Positions 18,250-26,567 of a stretch of DNA of 40,309 nt are shown here, in pieces (within the stretch, counting starts at the first letter, position 1; every line of letters begins with the position of its first letter). Under the pieces are notes generated by a model. It worked only from the letters and a program-made list of their open reading frames with translations. It was not told the DNA's origin and did not search any database. The translations under genes were made by a program, and so were the position numbers. The DNA lies in IMG/VR virus record IMGVR_UViG_3300047552_001188, positions 1-40,309 of that record; one strand, written 5' to 3'. The stretch comes from a virus.

Positions 18250-19049
18250 AATATATTTACCTTATTCCAAGTAACATGAATGTTTGCTGTATTTGGATTA
18301 ATCAAAAGACTGAAACAAGATAAATTTGATCTGGTATGAACTATACTACCACATTCAGCTAAAAGATAGCAATCTAGCATTGCCCCCCATAACTTTTCAT
18401 CTTCAGTAAAATTCTTGCTCATATGAATAGCTATATCTGTTCCTCTTCGAATTCTTTTAATATCTTGTTTGATTATTGGTACTCCAAGATTGGCTTTTTC
18501 AATATACTCAACAAAATCTACTTCATCGGTTGCCAGAAATATCTTATTATAATTACCTAGTTGCGATTTAACTCCCGATAAAAATAAATCATAGTCAATA
18601 TGCTTTCTCCCATAATACTCTTTATACTTGTCAGTTCCCCTATAATGTAAGCCGAGGGTTCTATTATCAATCCCAAGTTGCCGAACCTCATCTTTTAAAC
18701 GACCACTGAAAATACTGTTTTTTATAAAATACTTATTTAAAGTATCTGAATACATTCGGCGGTTTGAGTTAATTAATTCAGTTGCTCCAGTAGTATTTGA
18801 ATACCATCTAGTAGGAGCATCATCTGGAACTTTAGGATTAACAAAAAATATGTCCCATATATTACTTCCATCTGCTTTATATAGTAAGCTGTCCAACTCG
18901 ACATGAGCCTTGACGCTGCCGCGATTGCGATGTGCAATATTAAATCTTTTTAAGATTCCTTGTAAGAAACAAAAAAGCCCAGATTTTAAAAATCCCGGTG
19001 TACCGTCTGGATTTTTTTTCTTCCGAATATTTATTTCAAACGGTGTCAT
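18246..19049 (-). CDS. fucosyltransferase-like GT-B glycosyltransferase
   Basis: 267 aa from the ATG at 19049; a TTG at 19058 is possible but has no better ribosome site. Motifs match the alpha-1,2/1,6 and O-fucosyltransferase superfamily: LGLHYRGTDK (132-141; HxRxTD-like, GDP-fucose binding), IFLATDE (170-176), and DCYLLAECGSIVHTRSNLS (226-244). These enzymes transfer fucose from GDP-fucose; donor specificity cannot be read here. It overlaps the sulfotransferase stop by 14 bases, forming a tight cassette. Confidence 0.78.
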   Translation of the reverse strand: MTPFEINIRKKKNPDGTPGFLKSGLFCFLQGILKRFNIAHRNRGSVKAHVELDSLLYKADGSNIWDIFFVNPKVPDDAPTRWYSNTTGATELINSNRRMYSDTLNKYFIKNSIFSGRLKDEVRQLGIDNRTLGLHYRGTDKYKEYYGRKHIDYDLFLSGVKSQLGNYNKIFLATDEVDFVEYIEKANLGVPIIKQDIKRIRRGTDIAIHMSKNFTEDEKLWGAMLDCYLLAECGSIVHTRSNLSCFSLLINPNTANIHVTWNKVNIL

Positions 19050-19629
19050 ATATTTCAAAGTCCGTCTTATATATTTTATGAATTTTACTTTTCTGTTCCT
19101 CTGTTAAGTCACTAACCTTGAATATCTGTTTAGAGACATTGAATTTATCTATTTCCAAAGGAAAGTCCATGTTATATCTTTCGTTAATCTTTACAACAAT
19201 ATCTGAAAGTGGCTTGTCATATCTATGTATATAATCATGATTGAGTAATCTTATATGTTTAGTCTGATCGCGAAATATAAGATGGTTTCTTCTAATATCT
19301 GGTAAGTTTATAATCAAATCCATATCCAATGCGACATTCTTCTTGGTTTCATGTAGTCCATCTATAAAAGTCTTTTTCGTATCTGGAAAGGTATGTAAGT
19401 GATTGATTGCGCTTACATATCTCTCGTATGGGTGGCGAAGTATAGTAAATATAAAATTATCTGGTGATTCAAATCTTTTATTATCTTTTTGTAAATTGTG
19501 GCGAGTATTCTTAAAATCTATATCCGAGTAATTTCCAGCATCATGAAATTTATCAAGATTATTTCTTAGATGGCGGGCAATTGCCCTACCACCAGTTTTT
19601 GGAATATGGTTAAATAGAATTATATTCAT
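19036..19629 (-). CDS. sulfotransferase, PAPS-dependent
   Basis: 197 aa. The 5'-phosphosulfate loop is HIPKTGGRAIARHL (8-21), and the 3'-phosphate motif is TILRHPYERYVSAI (62-75). These are hallmarks of the sulfotransferase 2/3-type carbohydrate families. It transfers sulfate from PAPS to a hydroxyl, most likely of a glycan. It is short compared with typical 250-300 aa enzymes, but both cofactor motifs are intact. It lies in the same strand run as the APS kinase and two glycosyltransferases, supporting a sugar sulfation route. SD is AAGGAAA before the ATG at 19629. Confidence 0.87.
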   Translation of the reverse strand: MNIILFNHIPKTGGRAIARHLRNNLDKFHDAGNYSDIDFKNTRHNLQKDNKRFESPDNFIFTILRHPYERYVSAINHLHTFPDTKKTFIDGLHETKKNVALDMDLIINLPDIRRNHLIFRDQTKHIRLLNHDYIHRYDKPLSDIVVKINERYNMDFPLEIDKFNVSKQIFKVSDLTEEQKSKIHKIYKTDFEIYDTV

Positions 19630-19641
19630 AGAATATTTTCC

Positions 19642-20781
19642 TTATATTGAGTGTACCATTATTCGTGAATATATCATTCTTCTTAGTTGAAGAAACTTTA
19701 TCATGAGTGGCGAATTTAAAGTAAAGATTTCATTGTTATTGAATGAAACTTCGATATTACTTTGTTTTTCGTTTTTCAAAATATTTCTTTTATTAAAAAA
19801 CAGCCAATTCTTTATGTCATCATCATTATTATTAGTGACCAATATATGATCTCTAAAAATAGGAAAATTTTTAGTTGTATTAGGCATATTCATAATTGGG
19901 CGCACACCTATTATTTTCGAAGACTCCCAGCCATTTGGCATATCTTCAAAATAAGTATCGAATCCGCTAAAAACATTAACATCATCAAAATTACCCCAAT
20001 GTATTTCCGGAAACTTTTTGAATTTGCATTTACTTATATTATTACCAATTTCTGTTCCATGGGAAATAAGTGGTTTGTCGCAAATATTAATTAGCTGATT
20101 TATAAGTGGTCTAATATTTTTATAAAAAAACAATAATTTATTATTAAGTCTTTGATTATTTTTTAATAATACCTTTTCCATATCAACCCATTGACCCCAA
20201 TCGGGGAATCTTAATAATTCCCATCTATCCGAAATAATTAAATTTGAATGTAGAGTTTTATCGTCCGGTGTAGAATGACTATATGTTTCTTCGACTAGGT
20301 GGGGAAAATAGTATCTAACATATGAGTCGTGGTTTGGATATTTTTTTGCAAAATCATGTAAAACACACGATAAAAAGTAGTTAATATAATATTCATTTTG
20401 TTGAATATTAGTTAGTTGTAAATTATTTTCTTTAAACAGAATGAAAGAAACAAATGAAGTCATTAAACCATGAAACACCCCATGTAGATTATCTTTTTCA
20501 AAATTAATAAAATCTTCGTTTGTAGGTTTTGTTTGCCTATGTTCTCTATTATTAATTAATATAGTATTAATAATTCCAGTATGATGTGGATATTTTAAAC
20601 CATATCCTCTATTTTTATTTAGTGAGGAAAAATTATTTTTAAGGTTTTTTGCATATTCCGTTTCATGTGCATCTTGTCCATAATTTATAGTATTTTTACC
20701 TTGGCATCGTAATAATATATACAATGATGTATCAATAAAATCAAATAAATCTTTTTCTAACTCTAAAAATGTTGTATTCAT
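19642..20781 (-). CDS. unknown protein with HD-like metal motif
   Basis: 379 aa, very AT-rich. A helical region at about 100-185 shows H104 (HGVFHGLM), the H142-D143 pair in CVLHDFAK, and D185 in LIISDRW, spaced like HD-superfamily metal-dependent phosphohydrolases. The rest is not recognised; the C-terminal half is Asn/Phe-rich. It shares an ATGA overlap with the four-domain fusion upstream and leads into the sulfotransferase, so it belongs to the glycan island. A nucleotide-sugar or phosphate hydrolase is possible; equally it may be a non-catalytic protein. The motif reading is tentative. Confidence 0.6.
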   Translation of the reverse strand: MNTTFLELEKDLFDFIDTSLYILLRCQGKNTINYGQDAHETEYAKNLKNNFSSLNKNRGYGLKYPHHTGIINTILINNREHRQTKPTNEDFINFEKDNLHGVFHGLMTSFVSFILFKENNLQLTNIQQNEYYINYFLSCVLHDFAKKYPNHDSYVRYYFPHLVEETYSHSTPDDKTLHSNLIISDRWELLRFPDWGQWVDMEKVLLKNNQRLNNKLLFFYKNIRPLINQLINICDKPLISHGTEIGNNISKCKFKKFPEIHWGNFDDVNVFSGFDTYFEDMPNGWESSKIIGVRPIMNMPNTTKNFPIFRDHILVTNNNDDDIKNWLFFNKRNILKNEKQSNIEVSFNNNEIFTLNSPLMIKFLQLRRMIYSRIMVHSI

Positions 20782-23720
20782 TTAAACTCCCTTTTACCTA
20801 TAACGGACCCACCATATCCACATCTAACCAATGGTCTTTTTCCAAGTCCATCAACAACATATTTATGTGAAAATGATGTATAGTCTGTATGATAATATAA
20901 CTTCTTCATGTATGATAAATGATTCTCCCCACTATGCCCTTCAATATATAATACTTTTCCAAGTCTATTTGCAATTGATATCAACGCATCTTTCTCGGAA
21001 AAATTAGAGGTATTCAATATTGAAAGTAAAAACACGGTATCTACTTTTTCTATGGTTCTGAACCAATCGAAATCGTCTATATCTTGTAATCTAGCATCAA
21101 TATTCGAAATATTGTTTTCCGTACAATACTTCTTGATAAAATCTACACTTTCTTTATTGTATTCCAATCCGATGCATTTCTTTGCTCCAACTCCAACCGC
21201 AGATATCATCATACCACCCATCGAACATCCAATATCCAATATTGTTTTGTCTCTGATGTCTTCCACATCAAATTCTTTAATTCTTTCTTCGCAATTTCTT
21301 TTACCGACTGTATTACCTACCTTATGGTAATTGTTATATTCTTTGTTGGTAACTTCTTTTAGTTTCAGTTCACCGGACTCAAAAACCAAATTTGTATGTT
21401 TAGAATAAGACTCAAGATAAACATTACCATCTACCACTATTGTCTTTTGCATATATTTGTTCCAACTTTCACGGTCGAGAACAAAATCGTTATCTTCTGA
21501 CTTATTTCTACGATGAGTGTCAATAAGATAAATGTTACCTGAATTACATTTAATATTACTCAGGTACAAATCAATCTTACGGAATCTATTATCGTCAGAA
21601 ACCAACTTGGTAAATGATTCTATACTTTTCAAGAATACTTCCCGTGATACAGATTTATCATTCTTAATAAATTGTTCTTCTATTATATGGATGTCTCTAT
21701 CATTACACTTGATAATGTTATCTGAAATTCTTTTCGGAAGTTTTATAAAATCCTGTTGGATGTCTATTAGTTGCTTATAATAATCTTCTGTGAAATGATG
21801 ATATATCTTTACCGCAACAGAACCGACTTTAAATGCTCGGCAGGATGTGCCGTAACCTATGTATTCATACTTTCTATGTTCTTTCTTATAGTTTATGCAG
21901 TAATATTTGTTGGCATCAATAAAGAATAGCAATCCATTATTTTCACAGAATTTCCTAACCATTACGTCGTCTGCCTCGGTTCCTCTATTAGTCTGGATAA
22001 AACCACCAACCGATAGATAATTTTTATCTAACAAGTTTAATAATTTTGTAGAACATAAAATCTTCTTATATTTATTTTTTGTCTTCTTTATCTCTGTAAT
22101 ATCCGATTCGACGGAAATATCAATATCATTAATCTCTCTATCCCACCATCTTTCCACTTTGTAGGTATCGTAATTCAGAACATTATCCCAAAACGCCTCT
22201 TTGCTCCTATACACCCACATAGGTATTCTATATCCGGCGGCAATAAAGCATGGTCCTGTTTGTGGCGTTATCAATAAATCTAACTTTCTAACGGTTTCGA
22301 CTATCCAATTTATGTCACCCTTACCCTGTCTCCAATCCTCAACCCCATTTGGAACATACCTATTATCCATGTTTCCAATTGCAACAATCTTATGGTATGG
22401 ATACTTATTGCGAGCCTCTGCAACCATTTCATCAACTATATGGTTAGGTATATCTCCCTGTGTGTTTGCGTGTGTTACCAATCCAATTAACTTTTCGCCT
22501 GTTATTCTCCCACCCTTCATGTGTATATCAAAAGACTTTGGATTTGTTAGTGTTGGGTCCATCCACTTGTAGAATCTCTTGACGCCATTCATATTATCCC
22601 ACTCTTCACGCTTTGGATCCCTACCGGCGTCTATAGCATTTGGTATAGACTCTCTAGGAACCCAATCAACTCCATCAAAATAATCCAATATACCCTTTCG
22701 AGTTTCTTGGAACCAAACCTTCTGCCTCTTTCCGGTTTTAACATACATAAGATGGGCGGCTGCAACAAAACCAATAACATCTCCTAGAAGATTATGTCCG
22801 CTCCAAAACCCACCTTCAAATGATCCGATTTTATTACTTTGATACCAACTAATCATAGCTTTCTTACTTCTCATAGCATGCACAATGCATGGGTTGACAG
22901 GCTTCTTCTCCCCGCTCATATAGTCTTCAAACACCCATTCGTCTCCAGTTGGAATTTTATCCTTCCAATTTCCCGTCCAGTCAGTAACCCACAACCAATT
23001 AGTATTCTCAAATACTCTATCTTCTGGCTTCTGAAGTGTATGTCCAATGTAAGCCAAAGGCGGTTCCTCGGTGAAGCCCTTGTAACCTCTGCGATGTCCC
23101 TCTTCGAAAAACTTTACTCCAAGACGATAAAACTCGTCAACAACACCACGCTCAACAATCCAGAATCCAGCGTTAGTGTTCCATACCTGACCTTTACGAA
23201 CACCCATGTCATTCAACAGCGGACCCCACCTGTCTATTGGACAACTCCACCAATCTTTACGCTTACTACGCTTAGGATCGCAATCGTTTTCCATTTGAAC
23301 AAAGACTCTATTAGTATCAGACATCAAACGTGTCAAGTCACCAGGATCGCGAACAAAGAAGTTATCAGCATCAAAGAAAACATAATAGTCGTAGTTGAGC
23401 TTGCTTACTTCATTCTTCAAGAAATGAAACTTGAACATGTAGAGCTTCTTGTCGAAGTTTCCACATGGATGAACCGTAGCGTCTTCTATTTCAGGTAAGT
23501 CAGTCCAGATGTGGAAGTCAGCAGTTACACCACAATTACGAGCAGACTTGACAGTGGCTTTAGCCATCTCTCCATGTTTACCATCGGCAACCGTCCAATA
23601 ACAAAATGTCTTTTTACCGTTTGTATTGTATGGTTGTAGCTGTGAGATTACTGGCGAAGTATCTCTCTGCGGTATGCTTGAAAAAGTCTTGGTATCGCCC
23701 GTAAGTATCTTGAATGTCAT
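20778..23720 (-). CDS. GT-A / GT9-like / kinase-like / methyltransferase fusion
   Basis: This 980-aa protein has four segments. Residues 35-295 form a GT-A/GT8-like transferase with DxD in FFDADNF (115-121). Residues 395-530 resemble the C-terminal GT-B half of heptosyltransferase-like GT9, with LLITPQTGPCFIAAG (482-496). Residues 615-740 are kinase-like: YIGYGTSCRAF glycine loop, VAVKIY lysine (635-640), and IDLYLSNI...YLIDT (716-734), matching the catalytic D-x4-N and the metal D. Residues 825-980 are a SAM methyltransferase, TILDIGCSMGGM (826-837) then IGLEYN. It plausibly builds, phosphorylates and methylates a glycan. The N-terminal third is less AT-rich. The order of domains is clear; substrates are not. 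Confidence 0.82.
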   Translation of the reverse strand: MTFKILTGDTKTFSSIPQRDTSPVISQLQPYNTNGKKTFCYWTVADGKHGEMAKATVKSARNCGVTADFHIWTDLPEIEDATVHPCGNFDKKLYMFKFHFLKNEVSKLNYDYYVFFDADNFFVRDPGDLTRLMSDTNRVFVQMENDCDPKRSKRKDWWSCPIDRWGPLLNDMGVRKGQVWNTNAGFWIVERGVVDEFYRLGVKFFEEGHRRGYKGFTEEPPLAYIGHTLQKPEDRVFENTNWLWVTDWTGNWKDKIPTGDEWVFEDYMSGEKKPVNPCIVHAMRSKKAMISWYQSNKIGSFEGGFWSGHNLLGDVIGFVAAAHLMYVKTGKRQKVWFQETRKGILDYFDGVDWVPRESIPNAIDAGRDPKREEWDNMNGVKRFYKWMDPTLTNPKSFDIHMKGGRITGEKLIGLVTHANTQGDIPNHIVDEMVAEARNKYPYHKIVAIGNMDNRYVPNGVEDWRQGKGDINWIVETVRKLDLLITPQTGPCFIAAGYRIPMWVYRSKEAFWDNVLNYDTYKVERWWDREINDIDISVESDITEIKKTKNKYKKILCSTKLLNLLDKNYLSVGGFIQTNRGTEADDVMVRKFCENNGLLFFIDANKYYCINYKKEHRKYEYIGYGTSCRAFKVGSVAVKIYHHFTEDYYKQLIDIQQDFIKLPKRISDNIIKCNDRDIHIIEEQFIKNDKSVSREVFLKSIESFTKLVSDDNRFRKIDLYLSNIKCNSGNIYLIDTHRRNKSEDNDFVLDRESWNKYMQKTIVVDGNVYLESYSKHTNLVFESGELKLKEVTNKEYNNYHKVGNTVGKRNCEERIKEFDVEDIRDKTILDIGCSMGGMMISAVGVGAKKCIGLEYNKESVDFIKKYCTENNISNIDARLQDIDDFDWFRTIEKVDTVFLLSILNTSNFSEKDALISIANRLGKVLYIEGHSGENHLSYMKKLYYHTDYTSFSHKYVVDGLGKRPLVRCGYGGSVIGKREFK

Positions 23721-23727
23721 GATACTC

Positions 23728-24597
23728 CTATTCTACCATCAAATCAAAATCCTGTTCGCACTTTTTTGAATTCTTAGCGTCACAGTGTCCGGCAGTCTTG
23801 AACTTGCACCAGTCGCATAGTTTAGTAGGCTTCTTGATCCACTTTTCCTTACTTTCAATCTTTATACCATTCGTCTTCAAAAGCTCAATAGCTTTCTTCA
23901 CACGCTTCTCAGCCCTGGCGGAATCAAACTCTTCAAGCTTCTGATGCTCAATAGCAGCTTCCCCCACTACGCCGTTTTCCAGGCAGATGTTGACAACTTC
24001 TCCCACTACCTCTCTCCCAGCAAGCCACGGCTTTTGAACGCTCTCAATGAGGAACAAATAGAAGCCAATCTGCTCGCTGTGATCCTTTACCTTCTTACCA
24101 CTCTTGAAGTCCATGACAAAGACTTTTCCAGCCAACTCATATAGTCCGTCAAGCTTGCCCTGCAAGTGAATCTTGGTTCCATCAACATCTGCGAAATCGT
24201 AAATGTCAAAACACTTCTCATGAACGAAATTCTCAGCCAGCGGATACCGCTTCGTCAGGTAGTAATGCAGATTCTTCAATGCCTGCGGAATCTTGCTCTT
24301 ATACTCATCATCCAGCTTATCCCAATACTTAGCCCGTAGCTTCTCATTCGTCTGGAAGCACTTAGCCAAGCCCTTGATTTCCTCACCGCCACCACCCTTG
24401 TAGTTTTCGGCAATCAAATGCATTATCTTGCCGAAGGTATTAGCAGGCTTCTCGTCCTTTACCTTTATCTTCTCAATATACTGCAAGAAGTATTGACGAG
24501 GGCATTTCTCCAGCGTGTCAATAGAAGAGGGTGAAAGTGTTATTCCGGGTTTTTGCGGTTTATATTCCCCCTCACTAATAGTGTATTTTTCACTCAT
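23728..24597 (-). CDS. PD-(D/E)XK nuclease with Fe-S cysteines, Cas4/AddB-like
   Basis: 289 aa. It has LSPSSIDTLEKCPRQYFLQY (21-40), H60, GKLDGLYE (147-154), VMDFKSGKK (161-169) and EQIGFYLFL (175-183): the catalytic H, D, D-x-K and Q of the RecB-type family. C32 plus C261-x2-C264-x7-C272 is the four-cysteine layout of AddB/Cas4 iron-sulfur nucleases. In phages such proteins serve recombination, end processing or DNA degradation. No cas1/cas2 or CRISPR array is nearby. The gene is clearly GC-richer than its neighbours, suggesting later arrival, and overlaps the end of the 54-aa gene by 8 bases. Confidence 0.85.
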   Translation of the reverse strand: MSEKYTISEGEYKPQKPGITLSPSSIDTLEKCPRQYFLQYIEKIKVKDEKPANTFGKIMHLIAENYKGGGGEEIKGLAKCFQTNEKLRAKYWDKLDDEYKSKIPQALKNLHYYLTKRYPLAENFVHEKCFDIYDFADVDGTKIHLQGKLDGLYELAGKVFVMDFKSGKKVKDHSEQIGFYLFLIESVQKPWLAGREVVGEVVNICLENGVVGEAAIEHQKLEEFDSARAEKRVKKAIELLKTNGIKIESKEKWIKKPTKLCDWCKFKTAGHCDAKNSKKCEQDFDLMVE

Positions 24598-24754
24598 TTA
24601 TGATGCTCTTCTCACCGCGGGAGAATTCCTCTTTAAACGACTCAAGACACAATCTCGCTTCCTCAGACGGATTATACTTACCAGACTGAATAGCAGCGGT
24701 CCAAGCAGCCAACCAAACTTTTTGCTCAACGGTTAAATCGTTTTTACTGCTCAC
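24590..24754 (-). CDS. 54-aa GTG-started protein upstream of the nuclease
   Basis: Reading from GTG at 24754 gives 54 residues beginning VSSKNDLTVEQKVWLAAWTA and ending SIINE, with TGA at 24592-24590. It overlaps the nuclease ATG by 8 bases. GAGG lies nine bases before the GTG, inside the end of the 83-aa gene. Composition is helical and amphipathic. No function recognised. The tight fit between two genes and the SD support a real gene. Confidence 0.6.
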   Translation of the reverse strand: MSSKNDLTVEQKVWLAAWTAAIQSGKYNPSEEARLCLESFKEEFSRGEKSIINE

Positions 24755-24757
24755 TTT

Positions 24758-25009
24758 TCACCTCACCAAATAAATGTTAATATCTTTTTGAGTTATTATA
24801 TCCAAAATATCCTCGGAAAAATCACCAACGGACATAATAATAGTATCGTCTGAGAACTCCCCATATTGGTCATATTCGTCAGATTCAGCTTCAACCATAT
24901 CACATGACAGTAACTTACCTATTATCTTGGATATGGAAGATGCGCTTCTGTCAGTTGCATAAACACCTATAAGCATAGATTCCGTATCATCGGTGTAGTA
25001 TTGTAGCAT
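24758..25009 (-). CDS. acidic small unknown protein
   Basis: 83 aa, strongly acidic in the middle (AESDEYDQYGEFSDD), with alternating beta and helix. No family recognised. It sits 2 bases after the 128-aa gene in a run of short overlapping genes, typical of phage early or host-takeover clusters. The acidity would suit a DNA-mimic or inhibitor role, but nothing else supports that. Confidence 0.65.
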   Translation of the reverse strand: MLQYYTDDTESMLIGVYATDRSASSISKIIGKLLSCDMVEAESDEYDQYGEFSDDTIIMSVGDFSEDILDIITQKDINIYLVR

Positions 25010-25011
25010 TT

Positions 25012-25398
25012 TTATTCTCCGAATATATTTTTACTGTTGTTTTCGTTTGCTTGATTATATTCTATATCTTTTCTTTCCGATATGTATTCACCGATTAAAT
25101 CCACGATAAAAGAAATATCATTAGACATTATAGACTTTTTATATACCTTTTTAGTATAGTCTGTATAATCGACTTTTTCCATGACTGGTTCGTAATCAAC
25201 AACCACTATCTTTTCGTTTTTATAGTAGAAAAGTTCACAGTCTATACTATCAAGAATAGATAAATTTGGATGTAAGAAATGTCTGGCCCCAGGTGAGAAT
25301 ATATTTACATTTGAACTTGGTTTAGGTCTACTATGGTTGCTGAAAAAATGCCTATTGTCTTTTTTATTGTTTCTTGGGGGGAAACTTCTGGTGTTCAT
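25012..25398 (-). CDS. unknown protein of small-gene cluster
   Basis: 128 aa. The N-terminal 40 residues are basic and Pro/Asn-rich, probably disordered. A short beta hairpin (CELFYYKNEKIVVVDYEP) follows, then an acidic helical C-terminus. Not recognised. Its start overlaps the 87-aa gene's stop by 4 bases (ATGA). Confidence 0.65.
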   Translation of the reverse strand: MNTRSFPPRNNKKDNRHFFSNHSRPKPSSNVNIFSPGARHFLHPNLSILDSIDCELFYYKNEKIVVVDYEPVMEKVDYTDYTKKVYKKSIMSNDISFIVDLIGEYISERKDIEYNQANENNSKNIFGE

Positions 25399-25658
25399 AC
25401 ATTCCTTTCAACAAACTTTGTTATATCGTCCTGGTCAGCGAATTCTATATCCGTATCTAATTCAAACCACCCATTCCAAAATCTATCTGGTGAAACGCAG
25501 AATATTCCCTGCTTTCCATTTGGACATATACAAAGTGGGCGACCGTAATCATCATACTCTTGTAGTAACATACTATTACCATACCGTGATAAAATCTTTT
25601 TTACTCTATCATTTTTTCCTATGAGATTTACGGGGTGGAACCTGTTAAGATGTAGCAT
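25395..25658 (-). CDS. unknown 87-aa protein
   Basis: 87 aa. It contains SPDRFWNGWFELDTD and a CICPNGKQGIFC segment with three Cys that could bind metal. It is the first gene of a small operon behind a TATAAT promoter candidate at 25666-25693. Not recognised. Confidence 0.65.
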   Translation of the reverse strand: MLHLNRFHPVNLIGKNDRVKKILSRYGNSMLLQEYDDYGRPLCICPNGKQGIFCVSPDRFWNGWFELDTDIEFADQDDITKFVERNV

Positions 25659-25665
25659 GATTTAT

Positions 25666-25693
25666 ATTATATCAACAATCAATAATTTGAAAA
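25666..25693 (-). promoter_or_regulatory. sigma70-like promoter
   Basis: TTTTCA (25693-25688), 16-base spacer and a perfect TATAAT (25671-25666), upstream of the ATG at 25658. An inverted repeat covers the -35 box. Confidence 0.45.
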
Positions 25694-25706
25694 GTATTTT
25701 TTCAAA
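25686..25706. repeat. 8-bp inverted repeat over the -35 box
   Basis: TTTGAAAA-GTATT-TTTTCAAA is a perfect inverted repeat with a 5-base spacer. It overlaps the -35 element of the adjacent promoter and follows the stop of the 62-aa gene. It could be an operator or a weak AT-rich terminator. Confidence 0.4.
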
Positions 25707-25709
25707 ACA

Positions 25710-25898
25710 TCAACGATTTCTATCCCTACGATACTCAAAACATAAGTAATAATCGTTTCTTGGTGAAAATTGGTTAGACACTCTTTCCTCCACGATGGTT
25801 TGCCAACCTTCACCGTCATCAATGGTAAATTCACATATACTCGGCGTTTTTATGTAGGATTCGTCGTGTTTAAAAACATTAACAATAACTTTTCCCAT
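25710..25898 (-). CDS. 62-aa unknown protein
   Basis: 62 aa, beginning MGKVIVNVFKHDES, with basic C-terminus YRRDRNR. A strong AAGGAG precedes the ATG, which favours a real gene. No family recognised. Confidence 0.65.
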   Translation of the reverse strand: MGKVIVNVFKHDESYIKTPSICEFTIDDGEGWQTIVEERVSNQFSPRNDYYLCFEYRRDRNR

Positions 25899-25924
25899 AT
25901 ACTACTCCTTTTGTATGTTTATGT

Positions 25925-26119
25925 CTATTTATCCTGATCTAATTTTCCCATCCACACCAGCATTTCGACATGCTTTTTGAGAAGGAATAGATTAGCTTTT
26001 TCTGATAAATTTGGGAAATGGGATTGTATTTCTTTTAATACTTCGCCGCTATCATTGGTTATAGCAGCCATAAACGCACCATTTCGCATTTTAGTTACTT
26101 TTACTGGATAATTATTCAT
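25925..26119 (-). CDS. 64-aa unknown protein
   Basis: 64 aa, starts MNNYPVKVTKMRNGAFMAA, then a helical half (LSEKANLFLLKKHVEMLVW). It ends in TAG and overlaps the phosphoribosyltransferase by 8 bases. No family recognised. Confidence 0.6.
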   Translation of the reverse strand: MNNYPVKVTKMRNGAFMAAITNDSGEVLKEIQSHFPNLSEKANLFLLKKHVEMLVWMGKLDQDK

Positions 26120-26567
26120 CGTTGTCCCATGGATATACTATCCACCCATTTGGTTTTTCGGAACCGTAAAAATCAGGGGTTAAACCGCTATCATTTTTCT
26201 TATTCCAATGGATGACGGCTATATGGTAGTCAACGCCCCTCACTAACTTATAAGTATCAATGATATATTTTAAAGTTTTTCCAGAATCTATCAAATCATC
26301 ACAAAATATAAAAGGTCTTTCATCCATATCAAGGTCAAATAAATCAACAATTGGTTCGTCACGCAACTTTTCACCGTTGTAAAATGATACTTTGATGGAC
26401 CTATGCTTGACTCCTATATACTCCGAAACAGGAAGAGAAAGATTCAATCCGCCACGCTGGATGCCAACTACGGATTTATATTTTACCCCACCATCATAAA
26501 CTTCTTTACAAATACCTCGTATTTGCTCATTAATAATATCCCATTCTATTTTTATTTTTTCACTCAT
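26112..26567 (-). CDS. purine phosphoribosyltransferase (xanthine/hypoxanthine type)
   Basis: 151 aa, the length of Gpt-type enzymes. The PRPP-binding signature is FIFCDDLIDSGKT (86-98), preceded by VVGIQRGGLNLSLPVSEYIG (33-52). The C-terminus ends WIVYPWDNDE, a pattern seen in xanthine/guanine PRTs. It would convert a free purine base plus PRPP to a nucleotide. Together with the GMP reductase at 38362-39342 it suggests control of the purine nucleotide pool during infection. Base preference cannot be read. Confidence 0.85.
   Translation of the reverse strand: MSEKIKIEWDIINEQIRGICKEVYDGGVKYKSVVGIQRGGLNLSLPVSEYIGVKHRSIKVSFYNGEKLRDEPIVDLFDLDMDERPFIFCDDLIDSGKTLKYIIDTYKLVRGVDYHIAVIHWNKKNDSGLTPDFYGSEKPNGWIVYPWDNDE

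Noticed and set aside
23728-24597. Cas4 of a CRISPR system
   Set aside because: The Fe-S nuclease layout matches Cas4/AddB, but no cas1, cas2 or array is present, so it is called only a Cas4/AddB-like nuclease.
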